From positions 1 through 13,978 of the forward strand of contig JBAZTJ010000063.1 in the NCBI GenBank assembly GCA_041662005.1: 13,978 nucleotides of DNA, written 5' to 3'. Below are positions 8,059 through 13,978 of the stretch, piece after piece. Positions within the stretch are counted from its first letter, which is position 1; every line of letters starts with the position of its first letter. A program made the position numbers and the translations under genes. Source of the DNA: DATHXC01 sp041662005 (GTDB taxonomy: Bacteria; Pseudomonadota; Gammaproteobacteria; Burkholderiales; Methylophilaceae). The notes beneath the pieces are model-generated. The model was given only the letters and a program-made list of their open reading frames with translations. It was not told the DNA's origin and searched no databases.

Positions 8059-8157
8059 TGACTAGGGTTCCGGCCTCATGAATGTTAGAGGTGTCTGGTC
8101 CGAGAGTTGTCGGCCATCAGCAGTTGGCTACACGGAGGGATAAAAGCCCGGGAGGAC
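8059..8157 (+). ncRNA. Guanidine-I riboswitch (ykkC class)
   Basis: The conserved ykkC segments occur in order and spacing: CTAGGGTTCCG (8062-8072); a hairpin closed by CCTC/GAGG (about 8073-8090); CTGGTCCGAGAG (8095-8106); a second hairpin closed by GCCA/TGGC; ACACGG (8130-8135); and GGGATAAAAGCCCGGGAG (8137-8154). This class binds the guanidinium ion and turns on genes for guanidine export, transport or breakdown. It lies directly ahead of the ABC importer operon and gives the strongest evidence for the ligand of that operon. Downstream bases form a hairpin plus U-tract that competes with the 3' end of the aptamer. Confidence 0.95.
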
Positions 8158-8189
8158 GCGTTTTTAAAATGCCGCCTTCTCGACTTTTT
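8149..8189 (+). terminator. Riboswitch-controlled intrinsic terminator (expression platform)
   Basis: CGGGAGG (8149-8155) pairs with CCTTCTCG (8076-end part, 8176-8182 side: c49-g82 through g55-c76, with two G-U pairs). An inner stem GCGTTT/AAATGC (8158-8163 with 8167-8172) caps it, and TTTTT (8185-8189) follows after two bases. The 5' arm reuses the conserved 3' segment of the aptamer, so ligand-bound folding should prevent this hairpin and allow read-through. The A8156-C8175 mismatch and a bulged C8173 weaken it somewhat. Derived by hand pairing. Confidence 0.6.
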
Positions 8190-8208
8190 ACCAACCTAGG
8201 AGCCCAAC

Positions 8209-9204
8209 ATGCACGCTATAAGTTCAAGTTTCCTCAAACGACTTTCCGTCGGCACTGCACTCACTGCAACCTTGTTTTTTACTTGCCTTTCTGAGGCGGC
8301 GCCTCCCTTGAAGATGGGCTATAGCGATTGGCCGGGCTGGGTTGCCTGGCAGGTAGCGATTGAAAAGGGCTGGTTCAAGGAGGCCGGTGTCGATGTTAAA
8401 TTCGACTGGTTTGATTACTCCGCTTCCATGGATGCATTCGCCGCAGGCAAGATAGACGCCGTTACCGTGACCAACGGTGATGCGCTGGTGACGGGTTCCG
8501 GCGGTGCCAAGAATGTGATGATCATCGTCACTGATTATTCCAACGGCAATGACATGATCGTCGGCAAGCCAGGTATCAAGAGCCTGAAAGACCTGAAAGG
8601 CAAAAAAGTGGGCCTGGAAGTCGGGCTGGTTGAGCATCTGCTGTTGTTGAACGGCCTGGAAAAAGCCGGCCTGAAAGAGGCTGATCTCACTATCGTCAAC
8701 ACCAAGACCAATGAGACTGCGCAAGCGCTGGCATCCGGCGACTTGGCAGCGATTGGTGCGTGGCAACCAAACTCTGGCGAAGCCATGATGCGCGTGCCGG
8801 GTGCCAAACCTATCTACACTTCAGCAGACGAACCAGGTCTCATCTACGACGTGCTCACAGTCAGCCCATCAAGCTTGTCCAGCCGTAAGGCCGATTGGCA
8901 AAAAGTGGTCAAGGTGTGGGACAAGGTTGTGACCTACATCAACGACCCGAAAACTCAGCCGGACGCCGTCAAAATCATGTCTGCCCGCGTTGGTCTCAAG
9001 CCCGAAGCCTACTTGCCCTTGCTCAAAGGTACCAAGCTCTTGAGTCTGGAAGATGGCAAGAAGATCATGGTGAAGGCTGATGGTTTTAAATCCCTTTATG
9101 GTTCATCCAAGATTGCCGATGACTTCAACGTTAAATACGGCGTTTACAAAAAGCCTATGGATCTAGGCAAGGCAATCGACCCTTCTCTGGTCAATAGCAA
9201 GTAA
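8209..9204 (+). CDS. ABC transporter periplasmic substrate-binding protein (probable guanidine)
   Basis: 331 residues. A Sec signal peptide is clear: K10-R11, a hydrophobic core, and likely cleavage around A30/A31 (SEAA before PPL). The mature part is a type 2 periplasmic binding protein of the NitT/TauT (NMT1/SsuA-like) class: KMGYSDWPGWVAWQVAIEKG at its start, an aspartate/alanine-rich FAAGKIDAVTVTNGDAL segment near 75-95, and the hinge-type GKKVGLEVG near 130. ATG 8209 has AGGAG 6 nt upstream. First gene behind the guanidine-I riboswitch, followed by matching permease and ATPase genes. Proteins of this type beside DUF1989 and urea-carboxylase-like genes are now linked to guanidine uptake. 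The ligand is inferred from riboswitch and neighbours; urea or another amidine remains possible. Confidence 0.88.
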   Translation: MHAISSSFLKRLSVGTALTATLFFTCLSEAAPPLKMGYSDWPGWVAWQVAIEKGWFKEAGVDVKFDWFDYSASMDAFAAGKIDAVTVTNGDALVTGSGGAKNVMIIVTDYSNGNDMIVGKPGIKSLKDLKGKKVGLEVGLVEHLLLLNGLEKAGLKEADLTIVNTKTNETAQALASGDLAAIGAWQPNSGEAMMRVPGAKPIYTSADEPGLIYDVLTVSPSSLSSRKADWQKVVKVWDKVVTYINDPKTQPDAVKIMSARVGLKPEAYLPLLKGTKLLSLEDGKKIMVKADGFKSLYGSSKIADDFNVKYGVYKKPMDLGKAIDPSLVNSK

Positions 9205-9247
9205 GCAACAAATTTAATCAATTAGCGGGTTTGGGAAAGGGCAGGGG

Positions 9248-10213
9248 ATGAGTGTTTCATCATGGTTTGTGGTGCGCAGGGAGCTGTCGCCGCGCAAGCG
9301 AACGTTGTTAGGGGTGGGCTCATTCCTGCTGCCTTTGTTGATCTGGTGTGCGGTGAGTTATGTGCCGTTTATCTGGCACCCGATGGTGATGGTGAGTAAT
9401 CCGGGCGATGTGGATTACTTCCAGGTGGACATGCTGGTCGATAAGACGGTGTTTGCCGAGGAACTTGCCAATATGCAGACTGCCGGCAAAGCCACACCCG
9501 AAGGTTTGCCTGCCAATCCTATCTACCTGCCGCCGCCCCACAAGGTGGCCATGGCGTTATATACCGCCTTTACCACCGCGCCAGAGCAGCGCGATGGACA
9601 ATGGCTGCACGAGAGCCTGTGGCACAGTATCCAGATTATCTTCTGGGGCTTTTTTATCTCCTCGTTGATAGGCGTGCCTTTGGGCATCCTGTGCGGAACT
9701 TACACTGCGGTATCCCGCCTCAACGAGCCCTTTATCGAATTTTTCCGCTATCTGCCGGCACCGGCGTTTGGCGCACTGGCCGTGGCGATTCTGGGTATCT
9801 ATGACGGCCCCAAGATTGCAGTCATCGTGATCGGTACCTTATTCCAGCAGATACTCATTATTGCCAATACCACCCGCAAGCTGGATTACGCATTGCTGGA
9901 AGCCGCATTAACGCTGGGTACCAGCAAGATCAAGCTGCTCAAGCACGTGGTGATTCCGGGCATATTGCCGGAGTTGTATCGCGACCAGCGCATCCTGCTG
10001 GGCTGGGCCTGGACTTACCTGATCGTGGCAGAACTGATCGGTACTTCATCCGGCATTACCTGGTTTATCACGCAGCAGGCGCGCTACCAGCATTTTGAAA
10101 ATGTTTATGCTGCGATTTTCATCATTGGTTTAATTGGCTTGGGTAGTGATCTGATACTGGCCTGGCTGGGCAAGCGCTTTTTCCCTTGGGATAAGCCTGC
10201 CAACAAGCAATAG
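9248..10213 (+). CDS. ABC transporter permease, NitT/TauT (BPD_transp_1) type
   Basis: 321 residues. One membrane helix near the N-terminus (about 21-43) is followed by a long periplasmic stretch (about 45-120), then four or more helices between about 122 and 308. The cytoplasmic coupling (EAA) loop is visible as EAALTLGTSKIKLLKHVVIPG near 218-238, the ATPase docking site. The long extracytoplasmic segment, rich in proline near 84-97, is larger than in most TauC/SsuC permeases. ATG 9248 follows an AG-rich stretch with AAGG about 8 nt upstream and lies 43 bp behind the binding-protein gene. It would form the homodimeric channel of the guanidine importer. Confidence 0.88.
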   Translation: MSVSSWFVVRRELSPRKRTLLGVGSFLLPLLIWCAVSYVPFIWHPMVMVSNPGDVDYFQVDMLVDKTVFAEELANMQTAGKATPEGLPANPIYLPPPHKVAMALYTAFTTAPEQRDGQWLHESLWHSIQIIFWGFFISSLIGVPLGILCGTYTAVSRLNEPFIEFFRYLPAPAFGALAVAILGIYDGPKIAVIVIGTLFQQILIIANTTRKLDYALLEAALTLGTSKIKLLKHVVIPGILPELYRDQRILLGWAWTYLIVAELIGTSSGITWFITQQARYQHFENVYAAIFIIGLIGLGSDLILAWLGKRFFPWDKPANKQ

Positions 10214-10273
10214 GCAAGCTGGTAATAGATATAACCACTGAATGAACAATGAATATAGGACTAAGGAAAGCGC

Positions 10274-11185
10274 ATGAGTGAAGCCATTAACCTACCCAGC
10301 TACCTGGACCAGTCAGACGCGGTTAAGGAGCGCTTTGATCGCCTTAAATCACGTGAAGTGATACTGGAAGTCAAGGACCTGAATAAGGTCTACACCACTG
10401 CCAAGGGCGAGACCGTGGCGCTCAAGAATGTGAACTTCAAAACACACCGACGCGAGTTTGTGTGCGTGATTGGTCCTTCCGGTTGCGGCAAGTCCACCTT
10501 GATCCGCATCCTAGCGGGCCTGGAGCCGCATACCTCTGGCGATGTGCTGCTGGACAACAAGCCTGTCAACGGCCCCGGACGGGATCGTGGCATGGTGTTT
10601 CAAGGATACACATTATTCCCCTGGCGCTCGGTCAAGCAGAACGTCATGTTTGGTCTGGAGATGAATGGCGTCAACAAGTCTGAGGCTGCATTGGAAGCCG
10701 ATTTATGGCTGGAGCTGGTAGGGTTGACGAAATTCGGCAACGCTTATCCGCATGAGTTATCCGGCGGCATGAAGCAACGCGTGGCGATTGCACGTGCGCT
10801 GGTGAACCAGCCGCGCATCCTGCTGATGGATGAGCCATTCGGGGCGCTGGATGCGCAATCCCGCTGCAAGATGCAGACACATTTGCTGGAGATCTGGCGC
10901 AACATCGATATTACGATTTTATTCATCACGCATGATCTGGATGAAGCGATTTTCCTGGCTGATCGTATTCTGGTGCTGAAGGCGCATCCGGGTGAAGTGC
11001 AGGAACTTATCGAGGTGCCCGTGCCGCGTCCGCGCAACGCCGAACAGTTTGTCAGCCCTGAGTTCCTGGCCACCAAGGCACGGTTAGAGGCGCTTATACA
11101 CCCGCCTGCCAAAGAGCCTAGTGAAGAAGATGTAGTGAAGCCCAACATGATCCGGTTTGTGAATGTTGCGGACAATGTGGAATAA
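10274..11185 (+). CDS. ABC transporter ATP-binding protein, NitT/TauT type
   Basis: 303 residues with all ATPase motifs: Walker A GPSGCGKS (67-74), Q-loop in MVFQGYTLFPW (Q110), ABC signature LSGGMKQR (162-169), Walker B ILLMDEP (182-188), D-loop ALDAQS, and H-loop H220. An N-terminal extension of about 28 residues precedes the first strand, and a C-terminal tail of about 45 residues follows the core; both are longer than in SsuB/TauB. AAGGA sits ahead of ATG 10274. It powers the importer formed with the two preceding genes; the gap to the permease is 60 bp. Confidence 0.9.
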   Translation: MSEAINLPSYLDQSDAVKERFDRLKSREVILEVKDLNKVYTTAKGETVALKNVNFKTHRREFVCVIGPSGCGKSTLIRILAGLEPHTSGDVLLDNKPVNGPGRDRGMVFQGYTLFPWRSVKQNVMFGLEMNGVNKSEAALEADLWLELVGLTKFGNAYPHELSGGMKQRVAIARALVNQPRILLMDEPFGALDAQSRCKMQTHLLEIWRNIDITILFITHDLDEAIFLADRILVLKAHPGEVQELIEVPVPRPRNAEQFVSPEFLATKARLEALIHPPAKEPSEEDVVKPNMIRFVNVADNVE

Positions 11186-11218
11186 AACCGGGTCATAAAC
11201 TTTGATGAAGATACTCAT

Positions 11219-11326
11219 ATGAAAAGGTTTGCATTAAATACGCTGAGGGAATGGCTTATTGTCATTTTCGGGTGCGCCCAAACCAGCACGCCTTCTCTCG
11301 ATGATTGGATGCACGGACAGCCTTAG
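11219..11326 (+). CDS. Possible 35-residue small protein or leader peptide
   Basis: An ATG frame in the 190-bp gap between the ATPase gene and the glutamine synthetase gene encodes 35 residues, beginning MKRFALNTLREWLIVIFGCAQ and ending WMHGQP. It has a basic N-terminus, a short hydrophobic WLIVIFGC stretch and a polar, acidic tail. The ribosome site is weak (GAAG about 10 nt upstream). I do not recognise the protein. Its TAG stop (11324-11326) falls inside the 5' arm of a strong hairpin, as in some translation-coupled leader arrangements. It could also be chance: 35 codons is short. Conservation in relatives would decide. Confidence 0.35.
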   Translation: MKRFALNTLREWLIVIFGCAQTSTPSLDDWMHGQP

Positions 11327-11345
11327 TCATGGCTAAGGCTCCGTG
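11312..11345 (+). other. Strong RNA hairpin upstream of glutamine synthetase
   Basis: AGCCTTAG (11319-11326) and CTAAGGCT (11333-11340) pair perfectly around a 6-nt loop. The stem continues outward with CACGG (11312-11316) and CCGTG (11341-11345) after a 2-nt bulge, giving 13 base pairs. No U-tract follows, so it is not a standard terminator. It may be an mRNA processing or stability element, or an attenuator coupled to the small ORF ending in its 5' arm. It begins 64 bp before the glutamine synthetase ATG. Confidence 0.6.
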
Positions 11346-11375
11346 AAATTAAACTCACTTGAGAAAGCGCAAAAT

Positions 11376-12749
11376 ATGAAAACCACAGAAGTCCTACTTA
11401 CTACACCCAGCGTAGCGTCAGTCAAGACTGATCTGCTCAAGCAGGGGGTGAAATACGCATTAGCCAGTTTTTCCGATATGCATGGCATTTCCAAAAGCAA
11501 GATCGTGCCTATGTCGCACTTCGAGCAAATGGCCGCAGGTTCCGAACTGTTTACAGGCGCCGCACTGGATGGTGTGCCGCAGGAAATCAACGATGAAGAA
11601 GTCTCGGCGCGCCCCGACATGGCAACCGCCACGGTATTGCCTTGGAACAAAGAGGTGGCCTGGTTTGCCAGCGATCTGCATATGTCGGCCGGCCCATTCG
11701 AAGCCTGCTCGCGCAATATCCTCAAGCGCGTGATGAAGCAGGCTGCGGACATGGGCTATAAGTGCAACCTGGGCATAGAGACCGAGTTCTTTATCCTCAA
11801 AGATGGCGAAGACGGCACCGCCGTGCCCACCAGTGATAGCGATACCCTCGCCAAGCCTTGCTACGACGTACGTAGCTTTCTCGATAACTACAAGATACTG
11901 GACGAAATCGTCGAAGCCATGAACGGCCTGGGCTGGGATGTGTACTCCTTTGACCATGAAGATGCCAACGGCCAGTTCGAGACCGATTTCGAATACACCG
12001 ATGCGCTCAAGATGGCAGACCGCTTTACCTTTTTCCGCCTCATGATCAACGAGCTGGTGAAGCCGCATGGTGCTTTTGCTACCTTCATGGCCAAGCCGTT
12101 CCGCAATCGCACCGGTAGCGGTGCGCATTACAACATGTCGCTGGCCGACATCACGACCGGAGAAAATTTGTTCGAAACCAGCGATGATCCGCGTGGCTGT
12201 GGCATCTCCGAGCTCGGTTACCAGTTCATTGCCGGTATCCTCAAGCATGCCCCGGCCATCAGCGCGGTGATCGCACCAACGGTTAACAGCTACAAGCGCC
12301 TGGTCTCCAAGGGCGGAATGTCCGGCTTCACCTGGGCGCCGGTATTCATCTGCTACGGCAACAACAATCGCACCAATATGCTGCGCGTGCCGCTAGCAGG
12401 CGGCCGTGTGGAATGCCGCGCTGCTGATATGTCATGCAACCTGTATCTGGGGGCCGCACTAATGTTCGCCGCCGGGCTGGAAGGCATCCGCGAAAAGCTG
12501 GACCCCGGTATGCCGCATGCCGAGAACATGTACAAGCACACGCAGGCCGAGCTGGACGAGATGAAGGTCAAGCACCTGCCAAGAACTTTGGGTGAGGCGA
12601 TTGACGCATTCGAAGCTGACAGTCTGGCGAAAGAGGTATTTGGCGAGGATATGTTCAATGCCTATGTCGATTTCAAGCGTAACGAGTGGATCGATTACCA
12701 CAACCATGTATCGGATTGGGAGCTAAAACGCTATTTGAAGTTTTTCTAA
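11376..12749 (+). CDS. glnT: Type III (GlnT-like) glutamine synthetase
   Basis: 457 residues. The N-terminal beta-grasp domain contains FSDMHGISKSKIVP (about 32-45). The catalytic domain carries metal/glutamate residues in ETEFF (135-139) and NGQFE (198-202), the ATP-binding segment KPFRNRTGSGAHYNMS (240-255), the NRTNMLRVP segment (331-339) and the ECRAADMS arginine region (346-353). Length and motifs fit the GlnT family of rhizobia and methylotrophs, which also includes gamma-glutamylmethylamide synthetase relatives. GTG 11343 would add 11 residues, but ATG 11376 with GAGA upstream is preferred. In this operon it could bind ammonia released from guanidine. A different amine acceptor cannot be excluded because GlnT relatives vary in substrate. 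ATP-dependent ligation to glutamate is the safe part of the call. Confidence 0.82.
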   Translation: MKTTEVLLTTPSVASVKTDLLKQGVKYALASFSDMHGISKSKIVPMSHFEQMAAGSELFTGAALDGVPQEINDEEVSARPDMATATVLPWNKEVAWFASDLHMSAGPFEACSRNILKRVMKQAADMGYKCNLGIETEFFILKDGEDGTAVPTSDSDTLAKPCYDVRSFLDNYKILDEIVEAMNGLGWDVYSFDHEDANGQFETDFEYTDALKMADRFTFFRLMINELVKPHGAFATFMAKPFRNRTGSGAHYNMSLADITTGENLFETSDDPRGCGISELGYQFIAGILKHAPAISAVIAPTVNSYKRLVSKGGMSGFTWAPVFICYGNNNRTNMLRVPLAGGRVECRAADMSCNLYLGAALMFAAGLEGIREKLDPGMPHAENMYKHTQAELDEMKVKHLPRTLGEAIDAFEADSLAKEVFGEDMFNAYVDFKRNEWIDYHNHVSDWELKRYLKFF

Positions 12750-12772
12750 GCAATTGCTGATTTATACATAGT

Positions 12773-12841
12773 CGTCATTCCCGCGAAAGCGGGAATCCAT
12801 TTTTATAATTCATTTGGATCCCCGCTTTCGCGAGGATGACG
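12773..12841. repeat. Inverted pair of dRS3-like palindromes, element 1
   Basis: The left arm CGTCATTCCCGCGAAAGC (from 12773) continues as GGGAATCC to 12798 and contains a perfect ATTCCC-N8-GGGAAT unit (12777-12796). The right arm, GGATCCCCGCTTTCGCG and onward (12816-12841), is its inverse with three differences in 26 bases. Together they can fold as a 26-bp hairpin around a 17-nt AT-rich loop. The unit matches the Neisseria-type dRS3 repeat pattern found widely in beta- and gammaproteobacteria. It lies between the glutamine synthetase and first DUF1989 genes, so it would be in their mRNA. Confidence 0.85.
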
Positions 12842-12913
12842 AATTAATCATGTTTTTTGAATTAACTTGCATTCCTCGCGCATTGATTGGTGTTAAACAT
12901 TAAAGAGAAAACA

Positions 12914-13639
12914 ATGAGTAAATTTTCACCTGAAAACATACTGTGGCAGGAGATCATCCCAGGCGGTAACCACTGGTCTGGCCTGGTACGCCGTGGTACT
13001 GCCTTGCGTATCACCGACCTTGAAGGTGGTGCCAACCTGTCCGCGCTGTTCTATAACCCGGAAGACAAGCTGGAACGCTACAACATGCCGGATACCCTGA
13101 AAGCGCAACATACCGCGTTTTTAACTACCGGCCGCGTGTGTTACTCCGATATGGGGCGTGTCATGTGCTCCATCATTGAAGATAGCGTGGGCTGGCACGA
13201 TACCATCTGTGGCGTGACCGATGCCGCCATGATAGAAGCGCAATATGGCCAGGCCAATTTCCAGAGCCACCGCAATGATATGTATCGCAGCGGCAAGGAT
13301 GGCTTGCTCATCGAGCTGGCGAAATACGGCCTGGGCAAGCGCGACCTGGTTGCCGGCGTTAATTTTTTCAGTAAAGTGCAGGCCAACGAAGCGGGCGAAT
13401 TGAGCTTTGTAGCAGGGCATAGCAAAGCAGGTAGTTATGTTGACGTGCGCTTCGACATGAATGTGCTGCTGGTGTTGTCCGCCGCACCCCATCCGCTGGA
13501 TACCGGCAGCGAATACAAGCCCGCAGCTGTCAAGCTGAGTGCCTGGCATGCTGGCCTTGCTGAGCAGGATGATGTGTGCCGTAATTCCTGCGAGCAGAAT
13601 GGCCGCGGCTTTATCAATACGGAAAGATATTACCTATAA
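12914..13639 (+). CDS. DUF1989 protein UAAP1, carboxyguanidine deiminase subunit
   Basis: 241 residues. DUF1989 family features are clear: WQEIIPGGNHWSGLVRRG at the start, ITDLEGGANLSALFYNPEDKLERYNMPDTLK near 33-65, and a cysteine/histidine-bearing MCSII...GWHDTICG region near 90-110 that may bind metal. These proteins were named urea amidolyase-associated protein 1. Together with the second DUF1989 protein they have been shown in other bacteria to form carboxyguanidine deiminase (CgdAB), which turns carboxyguanidine into allophanate. I do not assign the A or B letter. GTG 12887 is possible, but ATG 12914 has AGAG about 6 nt upstream and fits the family start. The gene is isolated on both sides by spacers of more than 145 bp that carry palindromic repeats. 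Confidence 0.88.
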   Translation: MSKFSPENILWQEIIPGGNHWSGLVRRGTALRITDLEGGANLSALFYNPEDKLERYNMPDTLKAQHTAFLTTGRVCYSDMGRVMCSIIEDSVGWHDTICGVTDAAMIEAQYGQANFQSHRNDMYRSGKDGLLIELAKYGLGKRDLVAGVNFFSKVQANEAGELSFVAGHSKAGSYVDVRFDMNVLLVLSAAPHPLDTGSEYKPAAVKLSAWHAGLAEQDDVCRNSCEQNGRGFINTERYYL

Positions 13640-13649
13640 CTTTTTTACC

Positions 13650-13763
13650 CGTCATTCCCGCGTAGGCGGGAATCCAGACAGGCTGAATATTTAACTTTTG
13701 CTGAATAAAACTGCAGCACTATTTATGAACTTGGCCTAGATTCCCGCCTTTGCGGGAATGACG
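13650..13763. repeat. Inverted pair of dRS3-like palindromes, element 2
   Basis: The left arm CGTCATTCCCGCGTAGGC continues as GGGAATCCAGA to 13678; the right arm (13735-13763), GATTCCCGCCTTTGCGGG and onward, is its inverse with 25 of 29 bases matching. Each arm holds a perfect ATTCCC-N8-GGGAAT core, and the same CGTCATTCCCGC end appears in element 1. The arms enclose a 56-nt AT-rich centre. No clear target-site duplication is visible. The right arm ends 24 bp before the UAAP2 start. Confidence 0.85.
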
Positions 13764-13787
13764 ATGCTACTGAAAGGTTTTCTAATC

Positions 13788-13978
13788 ATGCAGCAGATTG
13801 TTGAAAGTACACTAAATCCTCAGCACGCCGTGCTGGACCAGGTATGCAACGCGGGCGACCCCTGGATGGCCGAGGTCAAGAAAGGCCAGACTTTCCGCAT
13901 CCTCGACCTGGAAGGCAACCAGGCGGTAGATACCCTGTTCTACAGCGCACTAGACTCGGAAGAGCGCTACAGCGCAGT
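13788..13978 (+). CDS. DUF1989 protein UAAP2, carboxyguanidine deiminase subunit (3' end outside window)
   Basis: 63 complete codons are visible before the window ends. The sequence has the DUF1989 start pattern: VLDQVCNAGDPWMAEVKKGQ, then RILDLEGNQAVDTLFYSA and SEERYSA, clearly related to the preceding protein yet matching the UAAP2 type (family length about 200-215 residues). It should be the partner subunit of carboxyguanidine deiminase. AAGG lies about 10 nt upstream of ATG 13788. An in-frame ATG at 13764 would add eight residues, but it directly abuts the palindromic repeat and has no ribosome site. Guanidine carboxylase and allophanate hydrolase genes would be expected next. Confidence 0.85.
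   Translation, partial: MQQIVESTLNPQHAVLDQVCNAGDPWMAEVKKGQTFRILDLEGNQAVDTLFYSALDSEERYSA

Larger units (their letters stand above)
7744..8208. other. Divergent intergenic regulatory region (465 bp)
   Basis: No protein-coding gene is supported here. The left part (7744-7830) is the AT-rich upstream region of the MarR-type gene. The middle (7857-7990) carries an NtrC-type dyad, an IHF-like site and a sigma-54 promoter reading right. The right part (about 8001-8208) is the untranslated leader of the ABC-transporter operon. That leader holds a 6-bp GC-rich stem (AGCGGC 8011-8016 with GCCGCT 8037-8042), then the guanidine-I aptamer, a terminator-like hairpin and the ribosome binding site AGGAG 8198-8202. 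The elements are listed separately. Confidence 0.75.

Noticed and set aside
7744..8208. Control of the guanidine operon by the divergent MarR-type regulator
   Set aside because: The palindromes sit near the regulator's own promoter, more than 150 bp from the sigma-54 promoter, and that operon already has a complete promoter and riboswitch.
8082..8294. A 70-codon frame running through the riboswitch into the binding-protein gene
   Set aside because: It covers conserved structured RNA and overlaps a signal peptide in another frame, so it is not a gene.
11460..12248. A 262-codon open frame antisense to glutamine synthetase
   Set aside because: Mirror of a conserved coding sequence, with no recognisable domain and no sensible start context.
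12750..12913. Element 1 hairpin as an intrinsic terminator of the glutamine synthetase transcript
   Set aside because: The long stem is not followed by a U-tract (gaattaatc follows), and the next gene belongs to the same pathway, so read-through is more likely.
12773..13763. Repeated palindromes as a CRISPR array
   Set aside because: Only four copies in inverted pairs, with a gene between them, no regular spacers and no cas genes; the pattern is that of dRS3-like repeats.

Overview
The window looks like chromosome of a betaproteobacterial methylotroph, most plausibly Methylophilaceae (relatives of Methylobacillus, Methylovorus or Methylotenera). This is inferred from the sucrose-synthesis gene set (fused sucrose-phosphate synthase/phosphatase, fructokinase, amylosucrase), which is well known from methylotrophs, and from protein style and base composition. 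No rRNA, tRNA or other taxonomic marker is present. There is no prophage, transposase or CRISPR array.

Layout. (1) 1-1051, plus strand: the 3' end of a PolB-type 3'-5' exonuclease, then a small DEDDh exonuclease. (2) 7743-1080, minus strand, in transcription order: a MarR-family regulator, fructokinase, bifunctional sucrose-phosphate synthase/phosphatase, amylosucrase and an MscS-type mechanosensitive channel. The three sugar genes overlap (4 bp ATGA, then 8 bp) and the channel follows after about 50 bp. This reads as an osmolyte unit: make sucrose, break it down or polymerise it, and release pressure on down-shock. (3) 7744-8208: a divergent regulatory region. Facing right it carries an NtrC-type site, an IHF-like site, a sigma-54 -24/-12 promoter, a clear guanidine-I (ykkC) riboswitch and a hairpin/U-tract terminator overlapping the 3' end of the aptamer. 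Facing the regulator gene it carries overlapping CAAAT/ATTTG palindromes. (4) 8209-13978, plus strand: a three-gene ABC importer of the NitT/TauT type, a possible 35-residue ORF with a strong hairpin, a type III glutamine synthetase, and two DUF1989 proteins (the former 'urea amidolyase-associated' proteins 1 and 2, now known as carboxyguanidine deiminase subunits). The second is cut by the window end; guanidine (urea-type) carboxylase and allophanate hydrolase would be expected beyond it.

Right-hand module. The importer would bring in guanidine; an off-window carboxylase would make carboxyguanidine; the DUF1989 pair would deiminate it to allophanate; the hydrolase would release ammonia; and the encoded glutamine synthetase could capture that ammonia. 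The leader suggests a two-input switch: transcription starts under nitrogen limitation (NtrC/sigma-54) and is completed only when guanidine fills the riboswitch. Two inverted pairs of dRS3-like palindromes (ATTCCC-N8-GGGAAT) sit in the spacers on either side of the first DUF1989 gene.

The individual families are known. The most unusual points are the combined nitrogen/guanidine control architecture, the glutamine synthetase and small ORF/hairpin inside a guanidine operon, and the coupling of a mechanosensitive channel to a sucrose operon.
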